Assembly (NCBI RefSeq): GCF_025643595.1 | Contig: NZ_CP102826.1 | Coordinates: 806,001-870,000 of the forward strand | Direction of reading: 5' to 3' | Origin: Saccharopolyspora rosea | GTDB lineage: Bacteria > Actinomycetota > Actinomycetes > Mycobacteriales > Pseudonocardiaceae | Length of the DNA stretch: 64,000 bases | Shown here: piece by piece, positions 26,076-35,900 of the stretch | How the letters are laid out: each line of letters begins with the position of its first letter | Numbering within the stretch: the first letter of the stretch is position 1 | Notes under the pieces: model-generated | What the model was told of the DNA's origin: nothing | The model's database searches: none | Seen by the model: only the letters and a program-made list of their open reading frames with translations | Position numbers and translations under genes: made by a program

Positions 26076-27074
26076 GTGACGACGACATCGGCCGCGCCGC
26101 TCCGCCGCGAATTGACGAGGGTACCGCTCGCGGTGGACGGCATTCCGCCGCTGGACCTGACCGCGACCCCGCCGCCCGGGCACTGCACCGTCATCGACAC
26201 CCGCTGGGGGCCGCTGCGGCTGCACGCTCGCGAGACCCCCGGGCCCGCGCCCGACGCGCCGATCGCGGTGCACCTGCACGGACTGGCGGGCTCCGCGACG
26301 AACTGGACCGACCTGTCCCGCCAGCTGTCCGGGCGGCTGCGCAGCATCGCCGTGGACCTGCCGGGCTTCGGCCACAGCGAACCGCCGCCGGGTTTCGACT
26401 TCGGACGGCAGGCCCACGCCCACGTGCTGGCCCGGTACCTGGACGGGCTCGGGGCCGGTCCGGTCCACCTCACCGGGAACTCGTTCGGCGGCGCCGTGGC
26501 GGTCGAGCTCGCCGCGACCCGCCCGGACCTGGTCGCGACGCTGACGTTGATCTCCCCGGCCATGCCGGACCTGCGGCCCGACCCCCGCAGGCTGTCCGAT
26601 GCGCGGATCGTGCCCGCGCTGCTGCCGGTCGTCGGGGCGCGGGCCCGGCGCCGACTGGCCGCGGTCACCCCGCACGAGCGCGCCGAACGACTGATGCGGC
26701 TGTGCTTCGCCGAACCGGACTCGGTGCCCGCGCACCGCGTCGCCGAGGCCGCCGAGGAGTTCCGGGAGCGCGAGGCGCTGCCGTGGGCGGGACCGTCGCT
26801 CGGGCGCACGACCACCGCGCTGCTGCTGTCCTGGCTGGTGCCGCCGTCGCGGTCGCTGTGGTGGCGGCTGCGGCAGGTCGCCGCGCCGACGCTGGTGGTG
26901 TGGGGGCTGGCCGACCGGGTGGTCAGCGCGCGGAAGGCGCCGCGGACCGCGGCGACGCTGCCGCGGGGTCGGCTGCTCGTGTTACCCCGGACAGGGCACG
27001 TTGCTCAGATGGAGCGTCCCCGGATGGTGGCACGCGCCGTTCTCGGCTTGGTCGACGCCGACTCCTCGTGGTGA
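26076..27074 (+). CDS. Alpha/beta-fold hydrolase, lipase-like (LipV group)
   Basis: 332 residues. HLHGLAGSATNW holds the HG oxyanion motif, GNSFGGA (about 132-138) the nucleophile, WGLADRVVS the acid and TGHVAQMERP the His. The nucleophile elbow GNSFG is a standard GxSxG. It lies upstream of DUF3152 and moeZ, so it may be the counterpart of one of the hydrolases of the Rv3203-Rv3208 area in Mtb. GTG 26076 is seven bases after a CATCCT box. Substrate unknown; intracellular, since no signal peptide is visible. Confidence 0.82.
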   Translation: MTTTSAAPLRRELTRVPLAVDGIPPLDLTATPPPGHCTVIDTRWGPLRLHARETPGPAPDAPIAVHLHGLAGSATNWTDLSRQLSGRLRSIAVDLPGFGHSEPPPGFDFGRQAHAHVLARYLDGLGAGPVHLTGNSFGGAVAVELAATRPDLVATLTLISPAMPDLRPDPRRLSDARIVPALLPVVGARARRRLAAVTPHERAERLMRLCFAEPDSVPAHRVAEAAEEFREREALPWAGPSLGRTTTALLLSWLVPPSRSLWWRLRQVAAPTLVVWGLADRVVSARKAPRTAATLPRGRLLVLPRTGHVAQMERPRMVARAVLGLVDADSSW

Positions 27075-27171
27075 TCGGGGTGCCTCGATTCGTGTGGTCT
27101 TCGTCGGCGTCGTCACTCGGTGCGCCCAGTAGGTCCTGGTGCGCGATGTCCGCTGTGGCACTCTAGGAACT

Positions 27172-28182
27172 GTGACCCTCCCGCCCCACCGACCTCGTGG
27201 TTCCCGCTCGTCGTCCGATGGTCGGCGGCGACGCACCGAGGATCGGGACCGGGGCGAGCCCCTCGCCGCGTCCTGGCGGCCGGCGGCCGAGTCCGACGAG
27301 GAGGGCGCGGACGGCGAACGCCGACGAGGGGTGCTGTCCCGCTACGGGTGGCGGATCTACGCCGTTCCGCTGCTCATCGTGGTCAGCGCGCTCGCGGTCT
27401 TCCAGACCGTGGGGCCCGGCAGCAGTCGGACCAGCGACGACAAACCCACGAACCTCGCGCAGAACCCCGAGCAGCCGATCGTCACCGAGGCCCCGCCGGG
27501 GCAGAAGTACGACCCGGGCATGTTCTCCGCGGACCTGCCGCCCGGCGCACCGATCCCGCAGGCGGGCGCGCGCACGTTCCAGGTGCTGCCGGGGCACTCG
27601 CCGGTCATCGGGCAGGGCCACCTCTACCGCTACAGCGTGGAGGTCGAGGTCGGCGTCCAGCTGTCCGAGGGCAACGACAGCTTCGGCAACCTCGTGCAGG
27701 AGACGTTGTCCGATCCGCGCAGCTGGACCAACCCGCAGGCGGGCGGGATCTCGTTGCAGCGGGTGGACGCCTCCGGACCGCGGCCGGACTTCCGGGTCAT
27801 CCTGGTCAGCCAGCAGACCGCGCGGGAGGCGTGCGACTACAGCGACGGCGTGCCGTTCGACAGCTCGTGCCGCAAGGGGGAGATGGTCTACCTCAACGCG
27901 GCCCGCTGGATCCGGGGCGCGGTGGCCTTCCAGGGCGACATCGGCACCTACCGGCGCTACGCGATCAACCACGAGGTCGGGCACGTCTTCGGCAACAAGC
28001 ACGTCGGCTGCCCCGCGCCGGGGGCGCTGGCGCCGGTGATGATGCAGCAGTCGTTCAGCGTGTCGAACAACGAGCTGCACGAGCTGAACAAGGTGGCCGA
28101 CCAGGGCACCTTCATCCCCGCCGACGGCTTCGTGTGCCGCCCCAACGCCTGGCCGTTCCCGGTCGGTGACCCCCACCACTGA
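27172..28182 (+). CDS. DUF3152 membrane-anchored metalloprotease-like protein
   Basis: 336 residues: an Arg/Ser-rich cytoplasmic start, one membrane helix (IYAVPLLIVVSALAVFQTV, about 60-78), a Pro-rich linker and the extracytoplasmic DUF3152 domain. That domain contains NHEVGHVFGNKHVGC, a zincin-type HExxH with a third His and a nearby Cys, so zinc peptidase activity is likely though unproven. GTG 27172 is preferred; the frame opens at 27139 without a ribosome site. Mtb Rv3207c is the counterpart and is also next to moeB1/moeZ. Confidence 0.82.
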   Translation: MTLPPHRPRGSRSSSDGRRRRTEDRDRGEPLAASWRPAAESDEEGADGERRRGVLSRYGWRIYAVPLLIVVSALAVFQTVGPGSSRTSDDKPTNLAQNPEQPIVTEAPPGQKYDPGMFSADLPPGAPIPQAGARTFQVLPGHSPVIGQGHLYRYSVEVEVGVQLSEGNDSFGNLVQETLSDPRSWTNPQAGGISLQRVDASGPRPDFRVILVSQQTAREACDYSDGVPFDSSCRKGEMVYLNAARWIRGAVAFQGDIGTYRRYAINHEVGHVFGNKHVGCPAPGALAPVMMQQSFSVSNNELHELNKVADQGTFIPADGFVCRPNAWPFPVGDPHH

Positions 28183-28183
28183 A

Positions 28184-28201
28184 AGGTGAGACCGGTCACC
28201 T
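28184..28201. promoter_or_regulatory. AGGTGA...TCACCT dyad
   Basis: AGGTGA-GACCGG-TCACCT, 6-bp arms starting one base after the DUF3152 stop. Could be a weak terminator or an operator for moeZ, which starts 150 bases downstream. Confidence 0.3.
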
Positions 28202-28351
28202 CCGCTCCCGGATCGTGGGAGTAGCTTGGGATGCGGAAGGCCATCGGCCAATCTTGCGTTGCAGATTCCGCGGGGTCGTCACGGCTTCGCGGGGACGCTT
28301 GAGGTGCTCGCCGCTGTGCGGCCGGTACCGACCATCGAGGAGGAGCTGGGA

Positions 28352-29524
28352 ATGTCCGGCGCAACGTCGCTGCCGCCGCTGGTCGAACCGGCGGAGGAGC
28401 TGACCAAGGAAGAGGTCGCGCGCTACAGCCGCCACCTGATCATCCCGGACGTCGGGGTGGAGGGGCAGAAGCGGCTGAAGAACGCCAAGGTGCTGGTCGT
28501 CGGCGCCGGCGGGCTCGGCAGCCCGGCGCTGCTGTACCTCGCCGCCGCCGGAGTCGGCACCCTCGGCATCGTCGAGTTCGACGCGGTCGACGAGTCCAAC
28601 CTGCACCGCCAGGTCATCCACGGCCAGTCCGACCTGGGGCGGCCGAAAGCGGAGTCGGCGCGCGACTCCATCGCCGAGGTCAACCCGTTCGTCCAGGTCA
28701 ACCTGCACCAGACGCACCTGACGTCGGACAACGCGCTCGACATCTTCCGCGACTACGACCTGATCCTGGACGGCACCGACAACTTCGCCACCCGCTACCT
28801 GGTCAACGACGCGGCGGTGCTGCTGGGCAAGCCGTACGTGTGGGGCTCGATCTTCCGGTTCGAGGGCCAGGCGAGCGTGTTCTGGGACCAGTACGGCCCG
28901 AACTACCGCGACCTGTACCCCGAGCCGCCGCCGCCCGGCATGGTGCCGTCCTGCGCTGAGGGCGGGGTGCTCGGTGTCCTGTGCGCGTCCATCGGGTCGA
29001 TCATGGTCAACGAGGCGATCAAGCTGATCACCGGCATCGGTGAGACGCTGCTGGGCCGCCTGATGATCTACGACGCGCTGGAGATGAGCTACCGGACAGT
29101 CAAGATCCGCAAGGACCCGAACGCCGAGCCGGTCAAGGAGCTGATCGACTACGAGTCGTTCTGCGGCGTGGTGTCCGACGACGCCCAGCAGGCCGCGGTG
29201 AACAGCACCATCACCCCGCGCGAGCTCAAGGAGATGTTCGACCGGGGCGAGGACTTCGAGCTCATCGACGTCCGGGAGCCGCACGAGTACGAGATCGTCA
29301 AGATCGACGGCTCGAAGCTGATCCCGAAGGACCGCATCCTGTCCGGCGAGGCGCTGTCGGAGCTGCCGCAGGACCGCAAGATCGTCCTGCACTGCAAGTC
29401 CGGCGGGCGCTCGGCCGAGGCGCTGGCCGCGCTGCACAAGGCCGGCTTCGCCGACGCCGTGCACGTCGGCGGCGGTGTCCTGGGCTGGGCCACCGAGGTC
29501 GACCCGAGCCTGCCGACGTACTGA
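28352..29524 (+). CDS. moeZ: MoeZ: adenylyltransferase/sulfurtransferase
   Basis: 390 residues in two domains. ThiF/MoeB-like E1 domain (about 15-270): ATP loop VVGAGGLGSPAL, HRQVIHG, DGTDNFATRYL. C-terminal rhodanese domain (about 290-390) with the persulphide Cys in LHCKSGGRS. MoeZ activates ubiquitin-like sulphur carriers (MoaD, CysO, ThiS types) by adenylation and passes sulphur to them for molybdopterin, cysteine and other thio compounds. ATG 28352 with GGAGGAG upstream. The Mtb counterpart (Rv3206c) lies in the same neighbourhood. A terminator with a 13-bp stem follows. Confidence 0.92.
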   Translation: MSGATSLPPLVEPAEELTKEEVARYSRHLIIPDVGVEGQKRLKNAKVLVVGAGGLGSPALLYLAAAGVGTLGIVEFDAVDESNLHRQVIHGQSDLGRPKAESARDSIAEVNPFVQVNLHQTHLTSDNALDIFRDYDLILDGTDNFATRYLVNDAAVLLGKPYVWGSIFRFEGQASVFWDQYGPNYRDLYPEPPPPGMVPSCAEGGVLGVLCASIGSIMVNEAIKLITGIGETLLGRLMIYDALEMSYRTVKIRKDPNAEPVKELIDYESFCGVVSDDAQQAAVNSTITPRELKEMFDRGEDFELIDVREPHEYEIVKIDGSKLIPKDRILSGEALSELPQDRKIVLHCKSGGRSAEALAALHKAGFADAVHVGGGVLGWATEVDPSLPTY

Positions 29525-29537
29525 CGCCCGGCGGGTC

Positions 29538-29566
29538 GCGGGGTTCCCGGCTTCCGGGAACCCCGC
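29538..29566 (+). terminator. Terminator after moeZ
   Basis: GCGGGGTTCCCGG-CTT-CCGGGAACCCCGC, perfect 13-bp stem and 3-base loop, 14 bases beyond the stop. Confidence 0.8.
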
Positions 29567-29639
29567 GCCGCCGCTTCGCGGCACGTGCGTCCGGAGCGCC
29601 TGCTACGGAATCGGCCGTCATCGAGGTAGCGTCTGGACC

Positions 29640-30437
29640 GTGATCCCTACGCCGGAGCCGCCACCGCCGCACGTGCGCGCGGCATTCGGTGCGCGCGTCG
29701 AAGAACCCGAGCTGCTGGAGGGCGCGGTCGCCTGGCGGTGCGGGGACGTGGTGCTCAAACCGGCCGCCAACACGGCGGAGGCCGCGTGGGTGGCGCAGAC
29801 GCTCGACCTGCTGGAGCCCGAGGACGTGCGGGTGTCCCGGCCGGTGCGCTCCACCGACGGGCGCTACGTGGTGTCCGGCTGGTCGGCCAGCCGGAACCTG
29901 CCCGGACGGCCCGAACCGCGGCACGACGACGTGGTGGCCATGTCGCTGCGGCTGCACTCCGCGAGCCGGTTCCTGGCCCGCCCCCGGTTCCTCGACGCCC
30001 GGCAGGACATCTACGCGGTCGCGGACCGGATGGCGTGGGGTGACGAGGAGTACGTGCTGCCGCAGGAGAAGGGCGGACGGCTCTACGACGTGCTCGCCGG
30101 GTCGCGCCGCGACGTCGAGCTGCGGCCGCAGGTGGTGCACGGCGACCTGTTCGGCAACGTGCTGTTCGGCGACGACGGGCCGCCCGGGATCATCGACTTC
30201 AACCCGTACTGGCGGCCCGCCGAGTGGGCGGCCGCGGTCGCCGTCATCGACGCGCTGGCCTGGGGCGGCGCCGATCCGAACATCGTCGAGCGGTGGTCGC
30301 ACCTGTCGGAATGGCCGCAGGCGCTGCTGCGGGCGCTGCTGTTCCGGCTCGCGGTGCACGCGCTGCACCCGCGCTCCACGTCCGAGTCGCTGAGCGGCCT
30401 GGAACGGGCCTCGCAGATGGTGCTCGAAGTGCTCTGA
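29640..30437 (+). CDS. TIGR02569 family protein, aminoglycoside-phosphotransferase fold
   Basis: 265 residues. The kinase-like fold is recognised from the VVHGDLFGNVLF catalytic loop (about 162-173) and IIDFNPYWRP, the counterparts of the HxDxxxxN and DxD motifs in APH enzymes. N-terminal nucleotide loop residues are poorly conserved. TIGR02569 members are actinobacterial proteins of unknown substrate that follow moeZ. GTG 29640 lies seven bases after a TAGCGT box, a leaderless start. Antibiotic resistance cannot be inferred. Confidence 0.75.
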   Translation: MIPTPEPPPPHVRAAFGARVEEPELLEGAVAWRCGDVVLKPAANTAEAAWVAQTLDLLEPEDVRVSRPVRSTDGRYVVSGWSASRNLPGRPEPRHDDVVAMSLRLHSASRFLARPRFLDARQDIYAVADRMAWGDEEYVLPQEKGGRLYDVLAGSRRDVELRPQVVHGDLFGNVLFGDDGPPGIIDFNPYWRPAEWAAAVAVIDALAWGGADPNIVERWSHLSEWPQALLRALLFRLAVHALHPRSTSESLSGLERASQMVLEVL

Positions 30438-30457
30438 CGGCGTGTGACGATGGTGCC

Positions 30458-31297
30458 GTGCACGAAGGAACACCGTTGCGCGGCTGCACCGTCGGGGTGA
30501 CCGCAGAGCGCAAGGCCGATGAGATCTCCGCACTGTTCGAGCGGCGCGGAGCGCGCGTGCTGCGCGCCGCCGCGATGCACACCGTGCCGTTGCCGGAGGA
30601 CGGCGAGCTCGTCGCGGCGACCGAGGCGGTGCTGGCCGCGCCGGTCGACCACGTCGTCGCCATCACCGGGGTCGGCTTCCGCGGCTGGTTGGAGGCCGCC
30701 GACCAACTCGGGCTCGGGGCGCGGTTGCGCGAGCACCTGCGATCGGCCGAGCTGGTGGCGCGCGGGGCGAAGGCGCGCGGCGCGCTCCGCGGTGGCGGAC
30801 TCGGCGACGCGGCGTGGACCTCGCCCACCGAGGAGTCCCGCGAAGTGCTCGACCACCTGCTGTCCCGGGGCGTCGACGGCAAGCGCGTCGTGGTCCAGGT
30901 GCACGGCGAACCCATGGCGGAGTTCCGGGAACGGCTGCGCCGGGCGGGTGCCGAGGTCCTCCCGGTGCGCGTGTACCGCTGGACCGACCCGGTCGACCTG
31001 CCCGCGCTGGACCGGTTGCTCGACGCGGTCATCGCGGGTGAGGTCGACGCGCTGACGTTCACCAGCGCCCCGGCCGCCGCGAACGCGCTGGGCCGCGCGG
31101 ACCGCACCGGGCGGGGCGAGGAGCTGCGGAAGTCCTTGCGCGGCAGCGTGTTCGTCGCCTGCGTCGGTCCGGTCACGGCGGCGCCGCTGGTGGCCGCCGA
31201 CATCCCCTGCGCACTGCCCGACCGGTCCCGGACGGCGGCGCTGGTGCGCCTGGTGTCCGAGCAACTGCCGAGGTGGCGGGCCGCACCCGGGAGCTAG
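30458..31297 (+). CDS. Uroporphyrinogen-III synthase-like (HemD) protein
   Basis: 279 residues with the two-lobed HemD pattern: GVTAERKADEISALFERRGARVLRAAAMHTVPL at the N-terminus, DHVVAITGVGFRGWL, then ADALTFTSAPAAANAL-type and VFVACVGPVTAAPL near the end. HemD closes hydroxymethylbilane with D-ring inversion. No hem genes are nearby, and actinobacteria carry several HemD-like paralogues (Rv0260c type), so this may be a paralogue rather than the haem pathway enzyme. GTG 30458, 20 bases after the TIGR02569 stop. The dispersed repeat copy B follows the stop. Confidence 0.75.
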   Translation: MHEGTPLRGCTVGVTAERKADEISALFERRGARVLRAAAMHTVPLPEDGELVAATEAVLAAPVDHVVAITGVGFRGWLEAADQLGLGARLREHLRSAELVARGAKARGALRGGGLGDAAWTSPTEESREVLDHLLSRGVDGKRVVVQVHGEPMAEFRERLRRAGAEVLPVRVYRWTDPVDLPALDRLLDAVIAGEVDALTFTSAPAAANALGRADRTGRGEELRKSLRGSVFVACVGPVTAAPLVAADIPCALPDRSRTAALVRLVSEQLPRWRAAPGS

Positions 31298-31313
31298 GGA
31301 GTGTTTCGGATGC

Positions 31314-31375
31314 TGTGCGTGGCGGTGCCGGTTGCGAGACCGCTCACCGAAGGAGAAAGCGGCTGACGCCGCTTA
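31314..31375 (-). repeat. Dispersed terminator-bearing repeat, copy B
   Basis: 62 bp, in opposite orientation to copy A (21725-21812) and differing by one base over the shared length. The AAGCGGC/GCCGCTT hairpin with T-rich tail lies 12 bases downstream of the alkyltransferase-like gene (minus strand) and would terminate it. Confidence 0.75.
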
Positions 31376-31386
31376 GAAAACACGCG

Positions 31387-31674
31387 CTAGCCGCCCCAGC
31401 GGTAGGTGCGCATGTCGACGCGGGCGCCGTCGGCGAGGACACCTTCGGCGCGGAGGAGTTCCAGCTGCCGGTGGCGGAGGTGGTCGGCGACCGTGCCGTT
31501 GGAGCGGAGCACGCGGTGCCACGGCAGGTCGGCGCCGTCCTCGGCCAGGATGCGGCCGACCAGGCGGGCCGAGCGCAGGCCCGCGAGTTCGGCGACGTCG
31601 CCGTAGGCGAGCACCCGCCCCGGTGGGATGGCCGCGACGACCGCGCGCACCTGCTCGACCGTTTCCTCGTCCAT
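31387..31674 (-). CDS. Alkyltransferase-like (ATL) DNA-binding protein
   Basis: 95 residues of the MGMT C-terminal DNA-binding fold: VRAVVAAIPPGRVLAYGDVAELAG, RLVGRILA and the active-site segment PWHRVLRSNG. The acceptor Cys of PCHRV is replaced by Trp, the hallmark of ATL proteins, which bind O6-alkylguanine without repairing it and pass it to nucleotide excision repair. Mtb Rv3204 is the counterpart, also near lipV and adnAB. Length is normal for ATL; no frameshift. ATG start at 31674. Confidence 0.85.
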   Translation of the reverse strand: MDEETVEQVRAVVAAIPPGRVLAYGDVAELAGLRSARLVGRILAEDGADLPWHRVLRSNGTVADHLRHRQLELLRAEGVLADGARVDMRTYRWGG

Positions 31675-31694
31675 GCCGTCGATTGTGGCCGGTG

Positions 31695-31728
31695 CCCCGG
31701 GGCGCCCGGCGGGGCCGGGTGCCCGGGG
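31695..31728 (-). terminator. Terminator of the chitinase gene
   Basis: CCCCGGGGCGCCCGGC / GCCGGGTGCCCGGGG with a GGG loop; 16 pairs with one bulged G and one G-T pair, 12 bases beyond the chitinase stop. Confidence 0.65.
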
Positions 31729-31740
31729 AACCGTCCCTCA

Positions 31741-32739
31741 TCAACCGGCGAAGCCGGCGACGATCTTGGTGAACTCCCACGGCTGCTGGTCGATGCCGCT
31801 GCACGAGTCGGACGCCGCACCGCCGCCCTGGCACGACCGGTCCCGGTTGACCGACCAGAAGCTCAGGCGTCCCAGGCCCTTCTGCTTGGCGTAGTCGGCG
31901 ATCTTGCCGAACGCCGCCTGGTCGACGGTCTCGCTCTGGTCCGTCTTGCCGTTCATCGACGAGATGCCGGTGTGCGCGTAGGCGTCGGCGTCGCTGTAGC
32001 CGAAGGTGCTCTTGAGCAGGTCCTTGAGCGCCTCGGTGGCCTTGATGGTGTCCTGCGCCATGTCGTTGCCGCCGAAGTCGAACGGCATCTGCGTCCAGAC
32101 GTCGACGTCCGCGCCGACCTCCTTGGCCTTGGCGATCAGCCGCTTGCCGACGTCGTTCGGGCCGGTGTTCAGCGTCGGGAACGTCACCACCGTGCGCACG
32201 CCGGGGTTCTTCTCCTTGAGGATCTTCAGCGCCTCCAGCACGCGCTGCTGCGAGGCGTCGTTCTCGAACTCGTTGGCCTCGATGTCGATGTCGATCGCCT
32301 TGAGCTGGTAGGCGTCCAGGACCTTCTGGTAGGCGCCCGCGAGCGACTGGGCGTCCTGGCAGACCTCGCCGAGCTTGCTGCCGTTGTAGCCACCCACGGA
32401 CGGGATGACGTCGCCGCCCGCGGAGCGGATCTCCTCGATGGCCGCTTTGTCGGCGTCCAGCGGCCGGGTGCCGTCCCAACTGGGGTTGCAGGAGCCGTCG
32501 GCGAGGACGAACGCCAGGGTGAAGTCCTTCACGCCGGTCGCCTTCATCACCTCGCTCGGCTTCGGCGGATTGCCCCAGCCGAGGTAGAGGTACGGGGAGG
32601 CGGCCACCGGGGAGGCGGCGGCGTCGGGGGAGGAGTGCGCGGGGGCGCTCAGCGCGGGGGCGGCGCCGAGAGCCACCGCGAACGCCGCGGCGGCACCGGC
32701 TCCGGCCCAGGTCAGCAGGTTCTTCCGGACCTTTCTCAC
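31741..32739 (-). CDS. Secreted GH18 chitinase-like glycosidase
   Basis: 332 residues. A signal peptide is clear (basic start, hydrophobic run [23 protein letters not shown]). The mature domain is a GH18 barrel: [37 protein letters not shown] and the catalytic strand [10 protein letters not shown], where the DxDxE core with the proton-donor Glu is present, although the preceding DG of classical chitinases is replaced by KA. Product: hydrolysis of chitin or related N-acetylglucosamine glycans outside the cell. GTG 32739 with AGGAGG four bases upstream. A DasR-like operator 104 bases upstream suggests control by N-acetylglucosamine metabolism. No chitin-binding module is attached. Confidence 0.85.
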   Translation of the reverse strand: MRKVRKNLLTWAGAGAAAAFAVALGAAPALSAPAHSSPDAAASPVAASPYLYLGWGNPPKPSEVMKATGVKDFTLAFVLADGSCNPSWDGTRPLDADKAAIEEIRSAGGDVIPSVGGYNGSKLGEVCQDAQSLAGAYQKVLDAYQLKAIDIDIEANEFENDASQQRVLEALKILKEKNPGVRTVVTFPTLNTGPNDVGKRLIAKAKEVGADVDVWTQMPFDFGGNDMAQDTIKATEALKDLLKSTFGYSDADAYAHTGISSMNGKTDQSETVDQAAFGKIADYAKQKGLGRLSFWSVNRDRSCQGGGAASDSCSGIDQQPWEFTKIVAGFAG

Positions 32740-32842
32740 GTGTCCTCCTGGAAGGTGGTCGCGCTCGGGGGCGCGCGTTTTTTCGGGGTCACCGCGGGCG
32801 GGGGAGTCCGCGGTTGATCCGCACCTTCGCAGAGGGCGAAAT

Positions 32843-32854
32843 TGGTTTGTACCA
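32843..32854. promoter_or_regulatory. DasR-type responsive element (dre) candidate
   Basis: TGGTTTGTACCA, close to the dre core TGGTCTAGACCA, flanked by A/T-rich bases, about 104 bp upstream of the chitinase start. In Streptomyces the GntR regulator DasR represses chitinase genes from such sites until GlcN-6-P releases it. Confidence 0.6.
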
Positions 32855-32941
32855 CCAAAAGGTTCAGTTAAGAGTCGGTTGACCGGAGCCTGACCCGAAC
32901 CGCTTGCCAGGCGTGTCGGCGGCGCGTGGTTCCATCGGTGC

Positions 32942-35900
32942 GTGCCATCCCCGACCGCTCCCGTGCTCGTCCGCCGCACCGGCACCGGTCCGCGGCGACT
33001 GTCCTGGGGGGCGGCCGGGGACCGCGTCCTCGCGCACGGCGGCGGGTTCCTGCGGGTCCTCGGTGGACCCGGGACCGGCAAGAGCACGCTGCTCGCCGAG
33101 GTCGCCGCCGAGCGCATCCGCGACCGCGGCGCATCGCCGGAGAACGTGCTGGTGCTCACCGCGAGCCGACGCGCCGCCGCGCGGATGCGCACCGAGATCA
33201 CCCGGCGGCTCACCGCCGAGTCGGCGGAGCTGCGCACCGCGCCGGAGCCGCTGGTCCGCACGGTGCACTCCTACGCGTTCTCCGTGCTGCGGTTGCAGGC
33301 CGTGCGCGACCGGCTACCGCCGCCGAAGCTCCTCAGCGGACCGGACCAGGACGCCCTCGTGCGGCGGCTGCTGGACGGCGACGTCGAGGACGGGGCGAGG
33401 GACTGGCCGGAGCCGCTGCGCCCCGCGCTGACCGTCCCCGGATTCGCCGAGGAACTGCGCGATCTGCTGCTGCGGGCCGCCGAACGCGGGCTGGGCCCGG
33501 CCGAGTTGATCGAGCTCGGTCGGCGGCACGACCGTCCGGAGTGGATCGCGGCCGGGAAGTTCGCCCGGCAGTACGAGCAGGTCACGCTGCTGCGCGGTGC
33601 GGGCGGCTCGCAGCCCGCCGAACTGGACGCCGCCGAACTGGTGAACTCGGCGCTGCTGGCGCTGGACTCCGACCCCGACCTGCTGCGCGCGGAGCGCGAA
33701 CGCGTCCGGTACCTGCTGGTCGACGACGGTCAGCACCTCGACCCGCAGCAGTTCCGGCTGATCGGGATGCTCGGCGGCACGGCCTCCGAGTACCTGCTGG
33801 CCGGAGACCCGGACCAGGCGGTCTTCTCGTTCCGCGGCGCCGACCCGCGGTGCCTCGTCGACGCCGATCCGGACGGCACGAGCACCGAGGTGCTCACCGT
33901 CGACCACCGGATGTCCAAAGCGGTCCGGGAAGCGGTGCAGCGGCTCGCCGCGCGGCTGCCGGGTTCCGGACCGCAGCGCGAACTGGTCGAACCGGACCAG
34001 CCGCGGGACGGCGCGGTGCACGTCCGGCTGCTGCCGACCGAGGCGCAGGAGGCGGCGTGGGTCGCCGACCAGCTGCGCCGGGCGCACCTGGTCGACGGGG
34101 TCGCGTGGTCGGACATGGCGGTCGTGGTGCGCTCGACCGGCCTGTCGCTGCCCGTGCTGCGGCGGGCGCTGCTGGCGGCCGGGGTGCCCATCGCGTTGCC
34201 GGTGGACGACTCGCCGCTGGCGCAGCGGCCCGCCGTCCGTCCGCTGCTGACGCTGCTGCGCTGCGCTGCGCGTCCGCACGAGCTCGACGCCGAGGCCGCC
34301 GAGCGGCTGCTCACCTCGTCCCTCGGCGGCGCGGACCCGTTGGAACTGCGGCGGCTGCGGCGCGGGCTGCGCCGCCTGGAACTGGCCTCCGGCGGTGCCC
34401 GCGCCAGCAGCGAGCTGCTGGTCGAGGTGCTGCGGGAGGACGACAAGCTCGCGGCGCTGGAGGACTCCGCCGCGCAGCCCGCCCGGCGCATCGCCAACCT
34501 GCTGCGGATCGCGGCCGAGTCCGTCGACCGAGGACGGACGGTCGAGGAGACGTTGTGGACGGTGTGGAAGGCCACCGGACTGGAGCAGCGGTGGCTGGCG
34601 CTCACCGAGCGCGGCGGCGCGGCCGGGGCTCAGGCGGACCGGGACCTCGACGCCGTCGTGGCGCTGTTCGACGCCGCCGCGCAGCACACCGACCGCTGGC
34701 CCGGCGACGACGTGGCGGGCTTCGCCGACCACCTCGAATCCCAGCGCATCTCCGGGAGTTCACTGGCCCCGGCCGCGCCGCGCGACAACGCCGTGTCCGT
34801 GCTCACCGCGCACACCGCCGCCGGGCAGGAGTGGGAGGTCGTCGCGATCCCCGGCGTGCAGGAGGGGATCTGGCCGGACCTGCGGTTGCGCGGCTCGCTG
34901 CTGGGCACCGAACGGCTCGTCGACCTGCTGTCCGGAGTGGACGCCGAGGTCTCGGCGACCGCGCCGCTGCTGGCCGAGGAGCGGCGGCTGCTGCTCGTGG
35001 CCGCCAGCCGGGCGCGGCGGACACTGCTGGTCAGCGCGGTGCGCGGGGAGGATGAGCAGCCGTCCCGGTTCCTCGACGAACTCGACGGCGTGGTCAGCGA
35101 CCCGGACGCCGCGGAGCGGCCGGTCGAGCCCCCGCAGCGCGGGCTCGCGATCGCCGACCTGGTCGGCGAGCTGCGCCGGGTGGTGTGCGACCCGGAGGCG
35201 GATCCGCAGCGGCGCAGGCGGGCCGCGGCGCAGCTGGCGCGACTGGCCGCGGCCGGGGTGCCGGGGGCGCACCCGGACTCCTGGTACGGCCTGCCGGATC
35301 CGTCCAGCACCGCGCCGCTGGTGGCCGCGGAGGAGGCCGTCCGCGTCTCCCCGTCCACTGTGGACACGCTCAGCAAGTGCCCGCTGCGGTGGATGGTGGA
35401 ACGGCACGGCGGGCAGGACGTCGCCGAACTCGCCTCCGTCACCGGGAGCCTGGTGCACGCGCTGGTCCAGGTCGCCGCGGACGGCGCGGACCCGGAGCAG
35501 TTGCGCGCGGCGCTGGACGAGGCGTGGAAGTCGGTGGACGCGGGAGCGCCGTGGTTCTCCCGGCGGGAGCGCAGGCGCGTCGAGGGGATGGTCGAGGCGT
35601 TCCTCGGCTGGCTGGACCAGTCCCGCGGTGAACTGACCCAGGCCGGGGTGGAGAAGGACCTGGACGTGACGGTCCCCGCCCGCGCCGGTGGACCGTGGCT
35701 GCGGTTGCGCGGGCGCGTCGACCGCCTCGAACGCGACGCCGAGGGGCGCCCGGTCGTCGTCGACGTCAAGACCGGCAAGAACCCGGTCAGCAGGAACGAC
35801 GCCGAGGAGCACCCGCAGCTGGCGGTGTACCAGCTGGCCGCCGCGCTCGGCGCCTTCGACGACGGCGGATCCGCCGAACCGGGCGGGGCCCGGCTGCTGT

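Noticed and set aside
29640..30437. Aminoglycoside resistance gene
   Set aside because: It shares the kinase-like fold, but the nucleotide loop is poorly kept and it belongs to a chromosomal family found after moeZ in many actinobacteria.
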